Part shown: piece after piece, positions 17,727 to 25,485 of the stretch
Position numbering within the stretch: the stretch's first letter is position 1
Layout of the letters: the number at the start of each line of letters is the position of its first letter
Source: Melioribacter sp.
Lineage (GTDB): Bacteria; Bacteroidota; Ignavibacteria; Ignavibacteriales; Melioribacteraceae
DNA: 64,000 bases
Direction: 5' to 3'
NCBI GenBank assembly: GCA_026417975.1
Contig: JAOACD010000012.1
Span: forward strand, 62,001-126,000
The notes under the pieces: generated by a model
What the model saw: only the letters and a program-made list of their open reading frames with translations
Database searches by the model: none
What the model was told of the DNA's origin: nothing
Position numbers and translations under genes: made by a program

Positions 17727-19070
17727 TTATTGTGCTAATGGTGATTTAGGACTTATAGTAGCTGTTTCTGCTGATATTAATGTTAAAGCAATCATTACAA
17801 TCATAATTATCATAGCTATAGCAAGTTGAATCATCTCAATTATGTTTTTAAGTCTAAATACTGTCTCACTTTCATAATAATTAGCAAGCTGTAAAGCTGT
17901 ATTTTTAATTGTACCTGTTTCTTCTCCTGAATGAAATCTTGAAATAGCAGTTTCTGTGAACACTCCGCTTGCTTGAAATGCTTCTGTTATTCCAATACCT
18001 TTTTTAATCATCAAGGGAATTGCAACGTTTTTAATTTGGCTTTCAAAATAACTATTGCCAGTAGCTTCTGCTGCAATTCTAATTGGCTCAATACTTTCTG
18101 CAGAACCTGTATAGAGTGTATAAAAGACACGGCAAAAAACTTCAATTGTTGTTTTGTGAATAAGATTTCCAATTATTGGAATTTTATATAGAAGCCTATC
18201 AATTATCAATCTTCCCTTTTTTGTTTTTGCGAACTGCCAAATAAAAATAGGAGGAATAATTATTGCGAGGCTAACCCAAAGAATATTGTTAATTAAAAAA
18301 TCACTTAATTTTAATGTTGCAGCTGTTAAGGGTGGTAAATCAATTTTAAATTTCACAAATAATTTCGCTGTTTCAGGGAAAATATATCCAACATAAAATA
18401 TAACTGCCAAAAACAAAACAAACAAAGTTACTAATGGGGTAATAAGAGCACTCCTTAAATTCTTCTTAAACTCCTGTTGCCGTTCTAAGAATTTTGCAGT
18501 AGCTTTATAAATTTCTGCCATATTACCACTTTTAGAAGCTAATCCAAGCATATATGCTGTAAATTTTCCAAAAACAGATTGATAACGAAGAAAAGTAGCC
18601 TCGCTATCTGCTCCTTTTTTTAGTTCATTGTTAATTTGTCTTAATGTTTCTCTAAGAGTTTTATTTTGAATATCATTTATTAAAAGAGTTAAAACTTCAC
18701 TATATGGTAGCTTTTGTTCTAAAAGTTCTGCTGTTATCTTAACATAAGAAACAATATCTTGCTGAGGTGGCTTAAAGTTAAACTCAAAATATTTTTTGTT
18801 TACAGATATAACCTCATATCCGAGCTTACGAAGAGCATTAGCAACCTCCTCTTTGCTAAAAGCCCTTTGTTCTCCTACAATTGGCTTTTCATTTCCCTTT
18901 CTAATTTTATAAATGTAAGTACTTTTCTTTTGTATAGAATTAATTTTTAAATTATTCTTGTGTGCTAACTGGTAAATTTTCTTTTTGGCTTGACTAAAAG
19001 ACGGTTCGTTAAGTGTCCCTGTAATAGTTTGTCCGCTCGGTTTTATTGCATTAAATCTTACTTCAATCAT
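17727..19070 (-). CDS. PilC/GspF-type inner-membrane platform protein
   Basis: A 447-residue polytopic protein with two T2SSF-type helical domains separated by membrane helices (about 209-230, 263-281 and 413-432). The region YTLYTGSAESIEPIRIAAE and GEETGTIKNTALQLANYYE match the platform family. An N-terminal extension of about 100 residues before the first T2SSF domain is soluble and contains the SKEEVANALRKLGYEV-type segment seen in PilC/GspF N-termini. The platform couples the PilB-type ATPase to pilin insertion. The gene lies between the pilin-like genes and the assembly ATPase. Confidence 0.9.
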   Translation of the reverse strand: MIEVRFNAIKPSGQTITGTLNEPSFSQAKKKIYQLAHKNNLKINSIQKKSTYIYKIRKGNEKPIVGEQRAFSKEEVANALRKLGYEVISVNKKYFEFNFKPPQQDIVSYVKITAELLEQKLPYSEVLTLLINDIQNKTLRETLRQINNELKKGADSEATFLRYQSVFGKFTAYMLGLASKSGNMAEIYKATAKFLERQQEFKKNLRSALITPLVTLFVLFLAVIFYVGYIFPETAKLFVKFKIDLPPLTAATLKLSDFLINNILWVSLAIIIPPIFIWQFAKTKKGRLIIDRLLYKIPIIGNLIHKTTIEVFCRVFYTLYTGSAESIEPIRIAAEATGNSYFESQIKNVAIPLMIKKGIGITEAFQASGVFTETAISRFHSGEETGTIKNTALQLANYYESETVFRLKNIIEMIQLAIAMIIMIVMIALTLISAETATISPKSPLAQ

Positions 19071-19320
19071 TTTGCTACCCTAAATCAAAGTGTAATACTA
19101 TAGCTTTAAATTAAGAAAATTTGTCCTAAAAAACGTTCAGAATTTAACTTTACCATCAAATAGTATTTTGCTATACTATATAATCGTCAAAGTATACCAA
19201 TTTTTGAACCATTATTAATAACTTTTAACTCTTGTTAATGAATTCAAGGTTTAATTGGCTACATCTTTCAAAGGAAACTCTTTAGGTGTGATTAAATTGT
19301 ACTTGATAGTTTCTAGAAAC

Positions 19321-19346
19321 AAAAAAGGCTGTCCATTAGGACAGCC
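19321..19346 (-). terminator. Rho-independent terminator after the second pilin-like gene
   Basis: GGCTGTCC/GGACAGCC is an 8-bp perfect GC-rich stem with a 4-base loop, followed on the minus strand by six T residues. It starts about 9 bases past the stop codon of the 19355-19741 gene. This is the cleanest terminator in the window. It would isolate a short, potentially abundant pilin mRNA from the downstream machinery genes. Confidence 0.85.
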
Positions 19347-19354
19347 CAGTGTTT

Positions 19355-19741
19355 CTAATTATTAATTGTTGTTGACGTAATTTTTGTTGGTCCTACTACC
19401 ATTGTAACCTTAACAGGAGTAGTACCATCATTACCTTTTTCGTTTCCAATACCAACTAAAGTAACGGATTGAGCCGTAACTGTAGCAGTATAAGTTCCAT
19501 TACCGGTGGTATCAAGTTGTGCTGGGATTGTCCAACCATTAAACGTATTTCCACCTCCTCCTAATGCTGTTGGCTTTCTGTAATATTGTTGAGCAAGAGA
19601 AGCTAAATTTGTTAGGTCGGCTATAACAGCATCTCTGTTTGCCTGTGTGCTGCTTGCTGTAAATACATTAATTCCTACTACTACAGCAATACCGACAATA
19701 ATTACACCTAAAACAATAAGTAATAATTGTTGTTGACCCAT
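19355..19741 (-). CDS. Non-canonical type IV pilin-like protein (MGQQQ class), copy 2
   Basis: A 128-residue protein. It begins MGQQQLLLIVLGVIIVGIAV, a two-residue leader ending in Gly, then a ~24-residue hydrophobic helix continuing into an amphipathic helix (ANRDAVIADLTNLASLAQQYY), and then a small beta-rich globular head. That is the overall plan of a type IV pilin. Position +5 after the Gly is Leu, not the Glu conserved in pilins, and +1 is Gln instead of Phe/Met. An in-frame stop lies five codons before the ATG, so a longer leader is excluded. A ribosome site GGGG lies six bases upstream. The GGGG-containing loop followed by GW-IP is shared with the paralogue upstream. Function as the filament subunit is inferred from neighbours. 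Confidence 0.75.
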   Translation of the reverse strand: MGQQQLLLIVLGVIIVGIAVVVGINVFTASSTQANRDAVIADLTNLASLAQQYYRKPTALGGGGNTFNGWTIPAQLDTTGNGTYTATVTAQSVTLVGIGNEKGNDGTTPVKVTMVVGPTKITSTTINN

Positions 19742-19747
19742 AGTTAA

Positions 19748-19755
19748 CCCCTTTT
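19748..19755 (-). promoter_or_regulatory. Ribosome binding site of pilin-like copy 2
   Basis: AAAAGGGG on the minus strand ends six bases before the ATG at 19741. Together with the in-frame stop just upstream it fixes the two-residue leader. Confidence 0.6.
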
Positions 19756-19868
19756 AATTTGTTTGAAATTAGTTAATTAGTAAGTAAACAAAATCACCTC
19801 TTTTCTCTCTAAAAAAAACTGATAAAAGTATTGTACATCAAAATTCAAAAATAATTTCAAAAAGAACT

Positions 19869-20252
19869 TTAATTAACAATCACTACTCTATATGTTGTAG
19901 GCAAAACCGTTATCCTTACCTTTATTGAATCATCTCCTGTAACAACTTCATTTCCTGTGCCAAGTATTACAATACTATCTGCACTAACAAATTCTCGCCT
20001 ATATGTTCCATTAGCTGTTATTTTCAATTCAGAAGGTATATCCCAGCCTACAAAAGACCTTCCTCCTCCTCCTAATTCTTGTGGACTTAAGTAATACTTT
20101 TGAGCCATTGCTGCTAAATTTACTAATTCGTTAGTCACATTATTCCTTTTTGCTTCGATTGCGTTTGCCCTAAATAAGTTTATTCCAATAAATATTGCTA
20201 TTCCTACAATTACAATTCCAAGCAATATTAATAACAATTGTTGTTGCCCCAC
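19869..20252 (-). CDS. Non-canonical type IV pilin-like protein (MGQQQ class), copy 1
   Basis: A 127-residue paralogue of the next gene: M(GTG)GQQQLLLILLGIVIVGIAI, a long hydrophobic helix continuing into NNVTNELVNLAAMAQKYY, then a shared LGGGG...F.GW.IP loop and a beta-rich head. It starts with GTG, preceded at good spacing by AGGGTGGG; a TAG stop lies four codons upstream in frame, so the leader is just Met-Gly. It lacks Glu at +5 and cysteines. It is the first gene of the pilus-like cluster in the direction of transcription. It could be the major or a minor subunit; the sequence does not say which. Confidence 0.74.
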   Translation of the reverse strand: MGQQQLLLILLGIVIVGIAIFIGINLFRANAIEAKRNNVTNELVNLAAMAQKYYLSPQELGGGGRSFVGWDIPSELKITANGTYRREFVSADSIVILGTGNEVVTGDDSIKVRITVLPTTYRVVIVN

Positions 20253-20255
20253 AAA

Positions 20256-20263
20256 CCCACCCT
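20256..20263 (-). promoter_or_regulatory. Ribosome binding site supporting a GTG start
   Basis: AGGGTGGG on the minus strand, with AGGG seven bases before the GTG at 20252. It supports GTG as the start of pilin-like copy 1. Confidence 0.5.
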
Positions 20264-20267
20264 AAAA

Positions 20268-20296
20268 ATTATAAGTAAAAATTTCAGTTATCTTAA
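20268..20296 (-). promoter_or_regulatory. Candidate sigma70-type promoter for the pilin-like genes
   Basis: On the minus strand TTAAGA, 17 bases, then a perfect TATAAT. The predicted start would leave only a ~15-base leader containing the ribosome site. AT-rich background makes chance matches common. Confidence 0.3.
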
Positions 20297-20653
20297 CAAT
20301 TTTATTTTACATCAATTTCTGAACCAATTCTTAATATAAAATGTCCATTAGAAAATCCTTAAAATTTCTTAAGGAATATAAGAAACAAGAACAATAAAGC
20401 AAATATAAATCAAAAAAGTTAACTGTATAATTTGCTTAATTTGTAAAATTTACATGTAAGATTGGAATTTAGTAGTAGAACTCTATTCTCTTAAAGATTT
20501 ATTAAAAATTAAACTTAGAAGAGTAAATGGAAAATTTTCCCTAAAACTTCGAGATTAGCTAAAAATAAAAATTCATTTTTCTATTAAAATTTATTCAATA
20601 ATTTCTTTGATTTATATCATAAACTTAAAACCATTACTAAAAACCATCTTACT

Positions 20654-21028
20654 CTAATCTATATTTTTATTATTAACCGATCTTTTGATAGCTTTAATTA
20701 ACTCTTCGGGTGAAAATGGCTTTTGTAATATTTCAAAACTTAGTTTTTGTTTAACTTTATTAAGGGTTTCTTCGTCAAAAAAAGCTGTAATAAAGAGAGA
20801 TGGAATTGTATGGTCATTATAAACTTTCTCAGCTAACTCAAGTCCATTCATTTTTCCTCTTAATTTTAAATCCATTAATATTAAATCAGGTTTGTTACTA
20901 CAAATTATTTCAATTGCTTTCTCTGCATTAGAAGCAACACCAATTACATCATAACCCAATTTTGTAAGTCTATGTTTTAGTTCCAATGCAACAATTACTT
21001 CATCTTCTACTATAAGAATTTTTTTCAT
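20654..21028 (-). CDS. Single-domain response regulator
   Basis: A 124-residue CheY-like receiver with no output domain. The acidic pair lies in IVEDE, the phosphoacceptor is Asp53 (LMDLKLRG) and the conserved Lys lies in LQKPFSPEEL. The MDLKLRGKMNG form is typical of receivers paired with HisKA_2 kinases. Its start overlaps the stop of the propeller kinase gene by ATGA, so the two are almost certainly cognate. It may pass a phosphoryl signal to a separate effector, possibly the pilus-like cluster downstream. Confidence 0.92.
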   Translation of the reverse strand: MKKILIVEDEVIVALELKHRLTKLGYDVIGVASNAEKAIEIICSNKPDLILMDLKLRGKMNGLELAEKVYNDHTIPSLFITAFFDEETLNKVKQKLSFEILQKPFSPEELIKAIKRSVNNKNID

Positions 21029-24000
21029 AAAATTTGCTCGGCATTAATATCTTCAAAAATTATCTTATAAGATGTTCCATTTTCAGTGCTTAATTTAAGT
21101 TCACCATTTAGTTGTTCTACTATTGAATAAATTAATTTTAAACCTAATGATTCGACATTTTCCAAATTCAGATTTTTTGGTATTCCTACTCCATTATCGC
21201 TAATATTTAAGAAATATTTATTGTCATTAATTTTTTTCATTACAACCTCAATATTTGGTTTTTTACCTTCTTCAATATATTCTTCTGGGAATGCATATTT
21301 AAAGGAATTAGTAACTATTTCGTTTATTAACAAGCCACACGAAAGCGCTGTATCAAGAGTTAGATAAATTTCCTCTATTTGTACTAATGTGTTTACATTT
21401 AATTTATCTCTTTTAAATGAACTTCTAATTTCTTCTAATAAACTTTTTATATAATCACCAAAATTTATGCTTGATAAATCTTGAGATTTATATAACTTTT
21501 CGTGAATAAGCGCCATACACTTAATTCTTTCCTGACTTTCTTTGAAAATATTAATCAATTCTTCATCTTTAATATCGAGAGCTTGCAAATAAAGTAAGCT
21601 TGATATTACTTGTAAATTATTTTTAACTCTATGATGAATTTCTTTAAGCAATATTTCTTTTTCTCGTAATGCTGTTTTAAGTTTTTCTTCTGCCTTTTTC
21701 CTTTCTTCGATTTCGCTACTTAATTTACTAATTGTAGAATCAAGATCTCTTGTTCTGTCAAAAACTTTTTTTTCTAGAATTTTATTCAACTTTTTTATTC
21801 TTTTTGTTTTAATATTAACATATAAAACAATAATTATAACAACTGAGCAAAGAATAGATAATTTAAACAATTTGGTTTGATAAAAGGCTGGAAGTATAAC
21901 AATGTGAAGCGAGGCTTGTTTTGTGTCTCTTATTCCATCATCATTATAAGCTTTGACAATAAACTTATATTCTCCTGGTGGTAAATTTGTATATGTAGCA
22001 AAATTTCTTGTTCCTATAAAATTCCAATCAGAATCAAAACCCTCTAGCTTACAATAATATTTATTCTTTTTAACATTGTAAAAATCGAGCAAAGCAAATT
22101 CTATTGTTATAACGTTGTATTTACTCGGTATCTCTATTTTATTTGATTTAGTAATAGAAGTTTTTAGTAATGAATTTTCAAACACATTAACCGATTCATT
22201 AAATATCTTTAAATCTGTAAACATTACCGGTGCTGTTAGATACTCATCTTTTATGCTATCAGGATTAAAAAACACAATTCCATTTTTACAGGCAAAGTAA
22301 ATATTTCCCTTTTTATCTTTTGCAACCGTATTTTGATTAAATTCAAGTTCTCTTAAGCCACTTCTTTTAGTGTAATGATAAAATCTATTATTGTATCTAT
22401 CAAATTTTGCCAGACCTTTATCAGAGCTTAACCAAAGAAAACCTTTATTATCTTCAATTATGCCATTAATTATATTACCTGGTAAGCCATCTTTTAATTT
22501 GTAACTTATTGTTCTGTCTGTTCTATAATCATAACAACTCAAGCCGTCTGTTGTACCAAACCAAATTAAACCATCACTCGATTCATAAATAGATATAACT
22601 CTATTTTCACTAATTCGATACTTTTCAGGAGAGTCTTTTTTGAAAACTTTAAACTGATTTGTGTTTGGATTAAGTGCTGCTGCGCCTCCTCCATCTGTGC
22701 CTACCCATATCGTGCCTCTTGAATCTTCAAATACTACCCATACTAAATCATAAGGCAAACTATTAGGATTATCTTTATCATTAAGATATCTATAAAATTT
22801 TTCCTTATTTCTATCAAAACGATTCAATCCCCACCAAGTTGCAAACCACAAGTTTCCTTTTCTATCTTCCAATATCGAAGTAATTCCATTGTTACTAATT
22901 GAAGTGGTGTCATTTATATCATAAGTAAACAATTTGAATTTTTTAGTCTTGGTATTATACATGTTAAGTCCACTATGATGTGTCCCTATCCATAAAACTC
23001 CTTTACTGTCCTTATATACTGATAATATATAATTATCACTCAAGCTATTTGCATTGTTTGAAACTTGTTTAATTTGTGTTACATTATTACCTCTGATTTT
23101 ATATACACCTTCAAATGTACCAAGCCAAAAATTTTCCTCTTCATCAAAATAAATTGAATTAATTCTTTGATTAAAAGTTATTTCATCTTCTAAGTAATGA
23201 AATTTATTTTTAGGAAAGTAAACTTTACTTATTCCCCCAGCAGTACCAATCCAAAGAATACCAGTTTTATCTTCACAAATTGTATGAATATTATTATCAA
23301 TAATTGAATAACTATTTTGTGGGTCTTTAAGAAAACGAATGAAATTATCATTTTGGGGATTATATTTGTTCAAACCATTTTTAGTACCGATCCACAAATT
23401 ACTTTTTGAATCTTGAAATATTACATTAACATGATTATCTGAAATTGTATTAAAATCTTTAGTTTTCGACTTGTAAAATTTTATCTTACCTGTTTTCAAA
23501 TCATATTTTGCAAGCCCATTATTACTCAGTCCAATCCATAATTTTTTTGAATCATCCATTAATAAATATGAAACTATTCTATAATCGAAGTTCTTATAAT
23601 TAGGCGGTTGAGAAAATAATTGTTTAATTACCTTTCCTTCTTTACTAATACATGTTAAACCATTCCAAGTACCAAGCCACAAGTTCCCTTCAAAATCTTC
23701 TTCAATGCATACAACACTATTTAAGGAATCTGGATTTAATCTATCACTTACTTTTTTAATTACTGTAAAATCATCTGTTTCATAATTATATTTATTCAAA
23801 CCATCGAGAGTGCCCACCCATAGCTGTCCTAAATTATCAACGTATATAGAAAGAATATTATTGTTGCTTATACTTTTTTTATTTTTTGGATCATGCCTAT
23901 AAACAGTAAATTTCTCTTTGTACTTATCATATTTATTCAAACCATCCAGAGTAGCTATCCATATATTACCATACCTATCTTCTGCTATTCCATTAATAAC

Positions 24001-24246
24001 ATGATTAGAAATACTTTTCTTATTATCTGTTCCTGGTAAAAATATTTTAAAATTATAACCATCATATCTATTCAATCCATTATAAGTACCAAACCAAAGA
24101 AAACCATCTTTGTCTTGAATTATCTTTGTCACTTCGTTAAGAGACAATCCATCTTCGACTGTTAAGTGTGTGAATCTTATATCTTTATTTTGAGAGTATG
24201 TGTTTGTTAAAAATATTAAAAGCAATAAAATTAATTTTTCATTCAT
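21025..24246 (-). CDS. Beta-propeller (Reg_prop/Y_Y_Y) sensor histidine kinase, HisKA_2 type
   Basis: About 1073 residues. I prefer the ATG at 24246 (MNEKLILLLLIFLTN signal peptide); an ATG three codons upstream at 24255 is also possible. Residues about 25-690 are a series of Reg_prop repeats of the form 'D..G.LW.GT..GL..Y', forming propellers in the periplasm. A Y_Y_Y domain (YKFIVKAYNDDG) follows, then one membrane helix (SILCSVVIIIVLYV), a coiled coil, a HisKA_2 helix with EIHHRVKNNL (phospho-His about 875) and a HATPase with NEIVTNSFKYAF and ISDNGVGIP. Unlike many Bacteroides hybrids it has no fused receiver or AraC domain; the receiver is the separate next gene. Ligand unknown. Confidence 0.92.
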   Translation of the reverse strand: MNEKLILLLLIFLTNTYSQNKDIRFTHLTVEDGLSLNEVTKIIQDKDGFLWFGTYNGLNRYDGYNFKIFLPGTDNKKSISNHVINGIAEDRYGNIWIATLDGLNKYDKYKEKFTVYRHDPKNKKSISNNNILSIYVDNLGQLWVGTLDGLNKYNYETDDFTVIKKVSDRLNPDSLNSVVCIEEDFEGNLWLGTWNGLTCISKEGKVIKQLFSQPPNYKNFDYRIVSYLLMDDSKKLWIGLSNNGLAKYDLKTGKIKFYKSKTKDFNTISDNHVNVIFQDSKSNLWIGTKNGLNKYNPQNDNFIRFLKDPQNSYSIIDNNIHTICEDKTGILWIGTAGGISKVYFPKNKFHYLEDEITFNQRINSIYFDEEENFWLGTFEGVYKIRGNNVTQIKQVSNNANSLSDNYILSVYKDSKGVLWIGTHHSGLNMYNTKTKKFKLFTYDINDTTSISNNGITSILEDRKGNLWFATWWGLNRFDRNKEKFYRYLNDKDNPNSLPYDLVWVVFEDSRGTIWVGTDGGGAAALNPNTNQFKVFKKDSPEKYRISENRVISIYESSDGLIWFGTTDGLSCYDYRTDRTISYKLKDGLPGNIINGIIEDNKGFLWLSSDKGLAKFDRYNNRFYHYTKRSGLRELEFNQNTVAKDKKGNIYFACKNGIVFFNPDSIKDEYLTAPVMFTDLKIFNESVNVFENSLLKTSITKSNKIEIPSKYNVITIEFALLDFYNVKKNKYYCKLEGFDSDWNFIGTRNFATYTNLPPGEYKFIVKAYNDDGIRDTKQASLHIVILPAFYQTKLFKLSILCSVVIIIVLYVNIKTKRIKKLNKILEKKVFDRTRDLDSTISKLSSEIEERKKAEEKLKTALREKEILLKEIHHRVKNNLQVISSLLYLQALDIKDEELINIFKESQERIKCMALIHEKLYKSQDLSSINFGDYIKSLLEEIRSSFKRDKLNVNTLVQIEEIYLTLDTALSCGLLINEIVTNSFKYAFPEEYIEEGKKPNIEVVMKKINDNKYFLNISDNGVGIPKNLNLENVESLGLKLIYSIVEQLNGELKLSTENGTSYKIIFEDINAEQIL

Positions 24247-24384
24247 ACTATACAACTTTATTTCTGCAGTAATTAATGTACACTCAAAATAATCATTTTA
24301 TTAAATTTTTTGAAATTTTCTTCTAAAAGTAATTTCATTGTATTTTAATCAAAATTCTTTAAATTACTTTGTTAAATTTATGAT

Positions 24385-24418
24385 TTGCATAATTATGCAT
24401 AATTATGTATAATTATAA
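24385..24418 (+). promoter_or_regulatory. arg operon promoter overlapped by tandem ARG-box-like palindromes
   Basis: Three 10-bp units, GCATAATTAT twice then GTATAATTAT, run from 24387 to 24416. They create nested palindromes, including TGCATAATTATGCA at 24386-24399, similar to ArgR-type operator cores (TGnATAATTATnCA). Within them lie TTGCAT (24385-24390), 17 bases, and a perfect TATAAT (24408-24413), a plausible sigma70-type promoter 30 bases before argC. Arginine-bound ArgR, encoded in the same operon, would occlude it. Operator identity is inferred, not shown. Confidence 0.65.
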
Positions 24419-24442
24419 CTACGTTTTAAAATATTTTAGTAT

Positions 24443-25483
24443 ATGATAAAATTAGGTATTATAGGAGCAGCTGGTTATTCTGGTGGAGAGCTAATTAGGC
24501 TTCTTCTTAATCATCCGGAAGCTGAAATTAAAAAACTATTTGGCAAAACTACTGTGGGATTAAAAATAGAAGATATTCATCCTTACTTGAGAAGCCTAAT
24601 TTCCTTAAATATAGAAGCATTTTCGGAAGATTCAATTAGCGAACTCGATTTAATTTTTGTTGCATTACCTTCCGGCGAGTCGCAAGAATTTATAAAAACA
24701 ATTTACAAAAACGACATTAAGATTATAGATATAGGTGGAGATTTCAGAATTAAAAACGCCAGTGAATACAAAAAATATTACAAACATGAACATACTGCTA
24801 TAGAACTTCTAAACAAAGCTGTTTATGGCTTAACTGAGTGGAATGAAGAAGAAATTACTAAAGCAGAAATTATTGCAAATCCAGGTTGTTATCCAACAAG
24901 TATTCTACTAGCATTAATTCCTCTTGTTAAAGATAATTTAATAGATGAATCGTTCATAAGTATTGTTTCATATAGTGGTACATCCGGTGCAGGTAAATCT
25001 ACAGCACAAAACATGATTTTCAGCGAAGTAAACGAAAACGTAAGAGCTTATAAAGTTGGAAATCATCAACACATTCCAGAAATAAAATATTATCTTGAAA
25101 AGTTCGGAGAAAGAGAAATTAATTTTTCCTTTGTGCCTCATTTACTTCCAGCTACAAGAGGAATTTACACTACAATAAATGCTAAATTAAAAAACAATAT
25201 AAACGAAGAAACAATAAAACAAGTATATTCAAAATATTACGATTCAAAACCATTCATAAGGATTTTAGATAATAATATACCAGAAATAAAAGATGTTACG
25301 TACACAAACTTTTGCGACATAGGTTTTAAAATTTTCGAAAATAACATAATAACAATCTTTTCTACTATAGATAATCTTATTAAAGGTGCTGCTGGTCAAG
25401 CAATTCAGAATATGAATATAATCTTTGGCCTTCCACAAGAAACAGGAATATTAAAATGCAACATGAACTTGAAACAGAAATAG
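24443..25483 (+). CDS. argC: ArgC, N-acetyl-gamma-glutamyl-phosphate reductase
   Basis: A 346-residue NADPH-dependent enzyme for the third step of arginine synthesis. It has the nucleotide-binding GAAGYSGGELIRLL at the N-terminus, catalytic Cys149 in NPGCYPTSILLAL and the HQHIPEI motif. Length is normal. It is the first gene of the argCJBRGH operon and its 3' end overlaps the longer possible argJ frame by 28 bases. Confidence 0.96.
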   Translation: MIKLGIIGAAGYSGGELIRLLLNHPEAEIKKLFGKTTVGLKIEDIHPYLRSLISLNIEAFSEDSISELDLIFVALPSGESQEFIKTIYKNDIKIIDIGGDFRIKNASEYKKYYKHEHTAIELLNKAVYGLTEWNEEEITKAEIIANPGCYPTSILLALIPLVKDNLIDESFISIVSYSGTSGAGKSTAQNMIFSEVNENVRAYKVGNHQHIPEIKYYLEKFGEREINFSFVPHLLPATRGIYTTINAKLKNNINEETIKQVYSKYYDSKPFIRILDNNIPEIKDVTYTNFCDIGFKIFENNIITIFSTIDNLIKGAAGQAIQNMNIIFGLPQETGILKCNMNLKQK

Positions 25484-25485
25484 AA

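Larger units (their letters stand above)
20253..20653. other. 401-base AT-rich intergenic region
   Basis: No credible coding frame, tRNA or strong hairpin was seen. It separates the receiver gene (ends 20654) from the first pilin-like gene (starts 20252), both on the minus strand. It probably holds the transcription stop of the upstream two-component pair and the promoter of the pilin gene. Confidence 0.6.

Noticed and set aside
20312-20326. A TGGTTC-N5-TTGA sequence (minus strand) upstream of the first pilin-like gene, resembling a sigma54 promoter.
   Set aside because: The near-invariant GC of the -12 element is GA, and AT-rich DNA gives such partial matches often. It is worth testing only because a sigma54 activator is encoded nearby.
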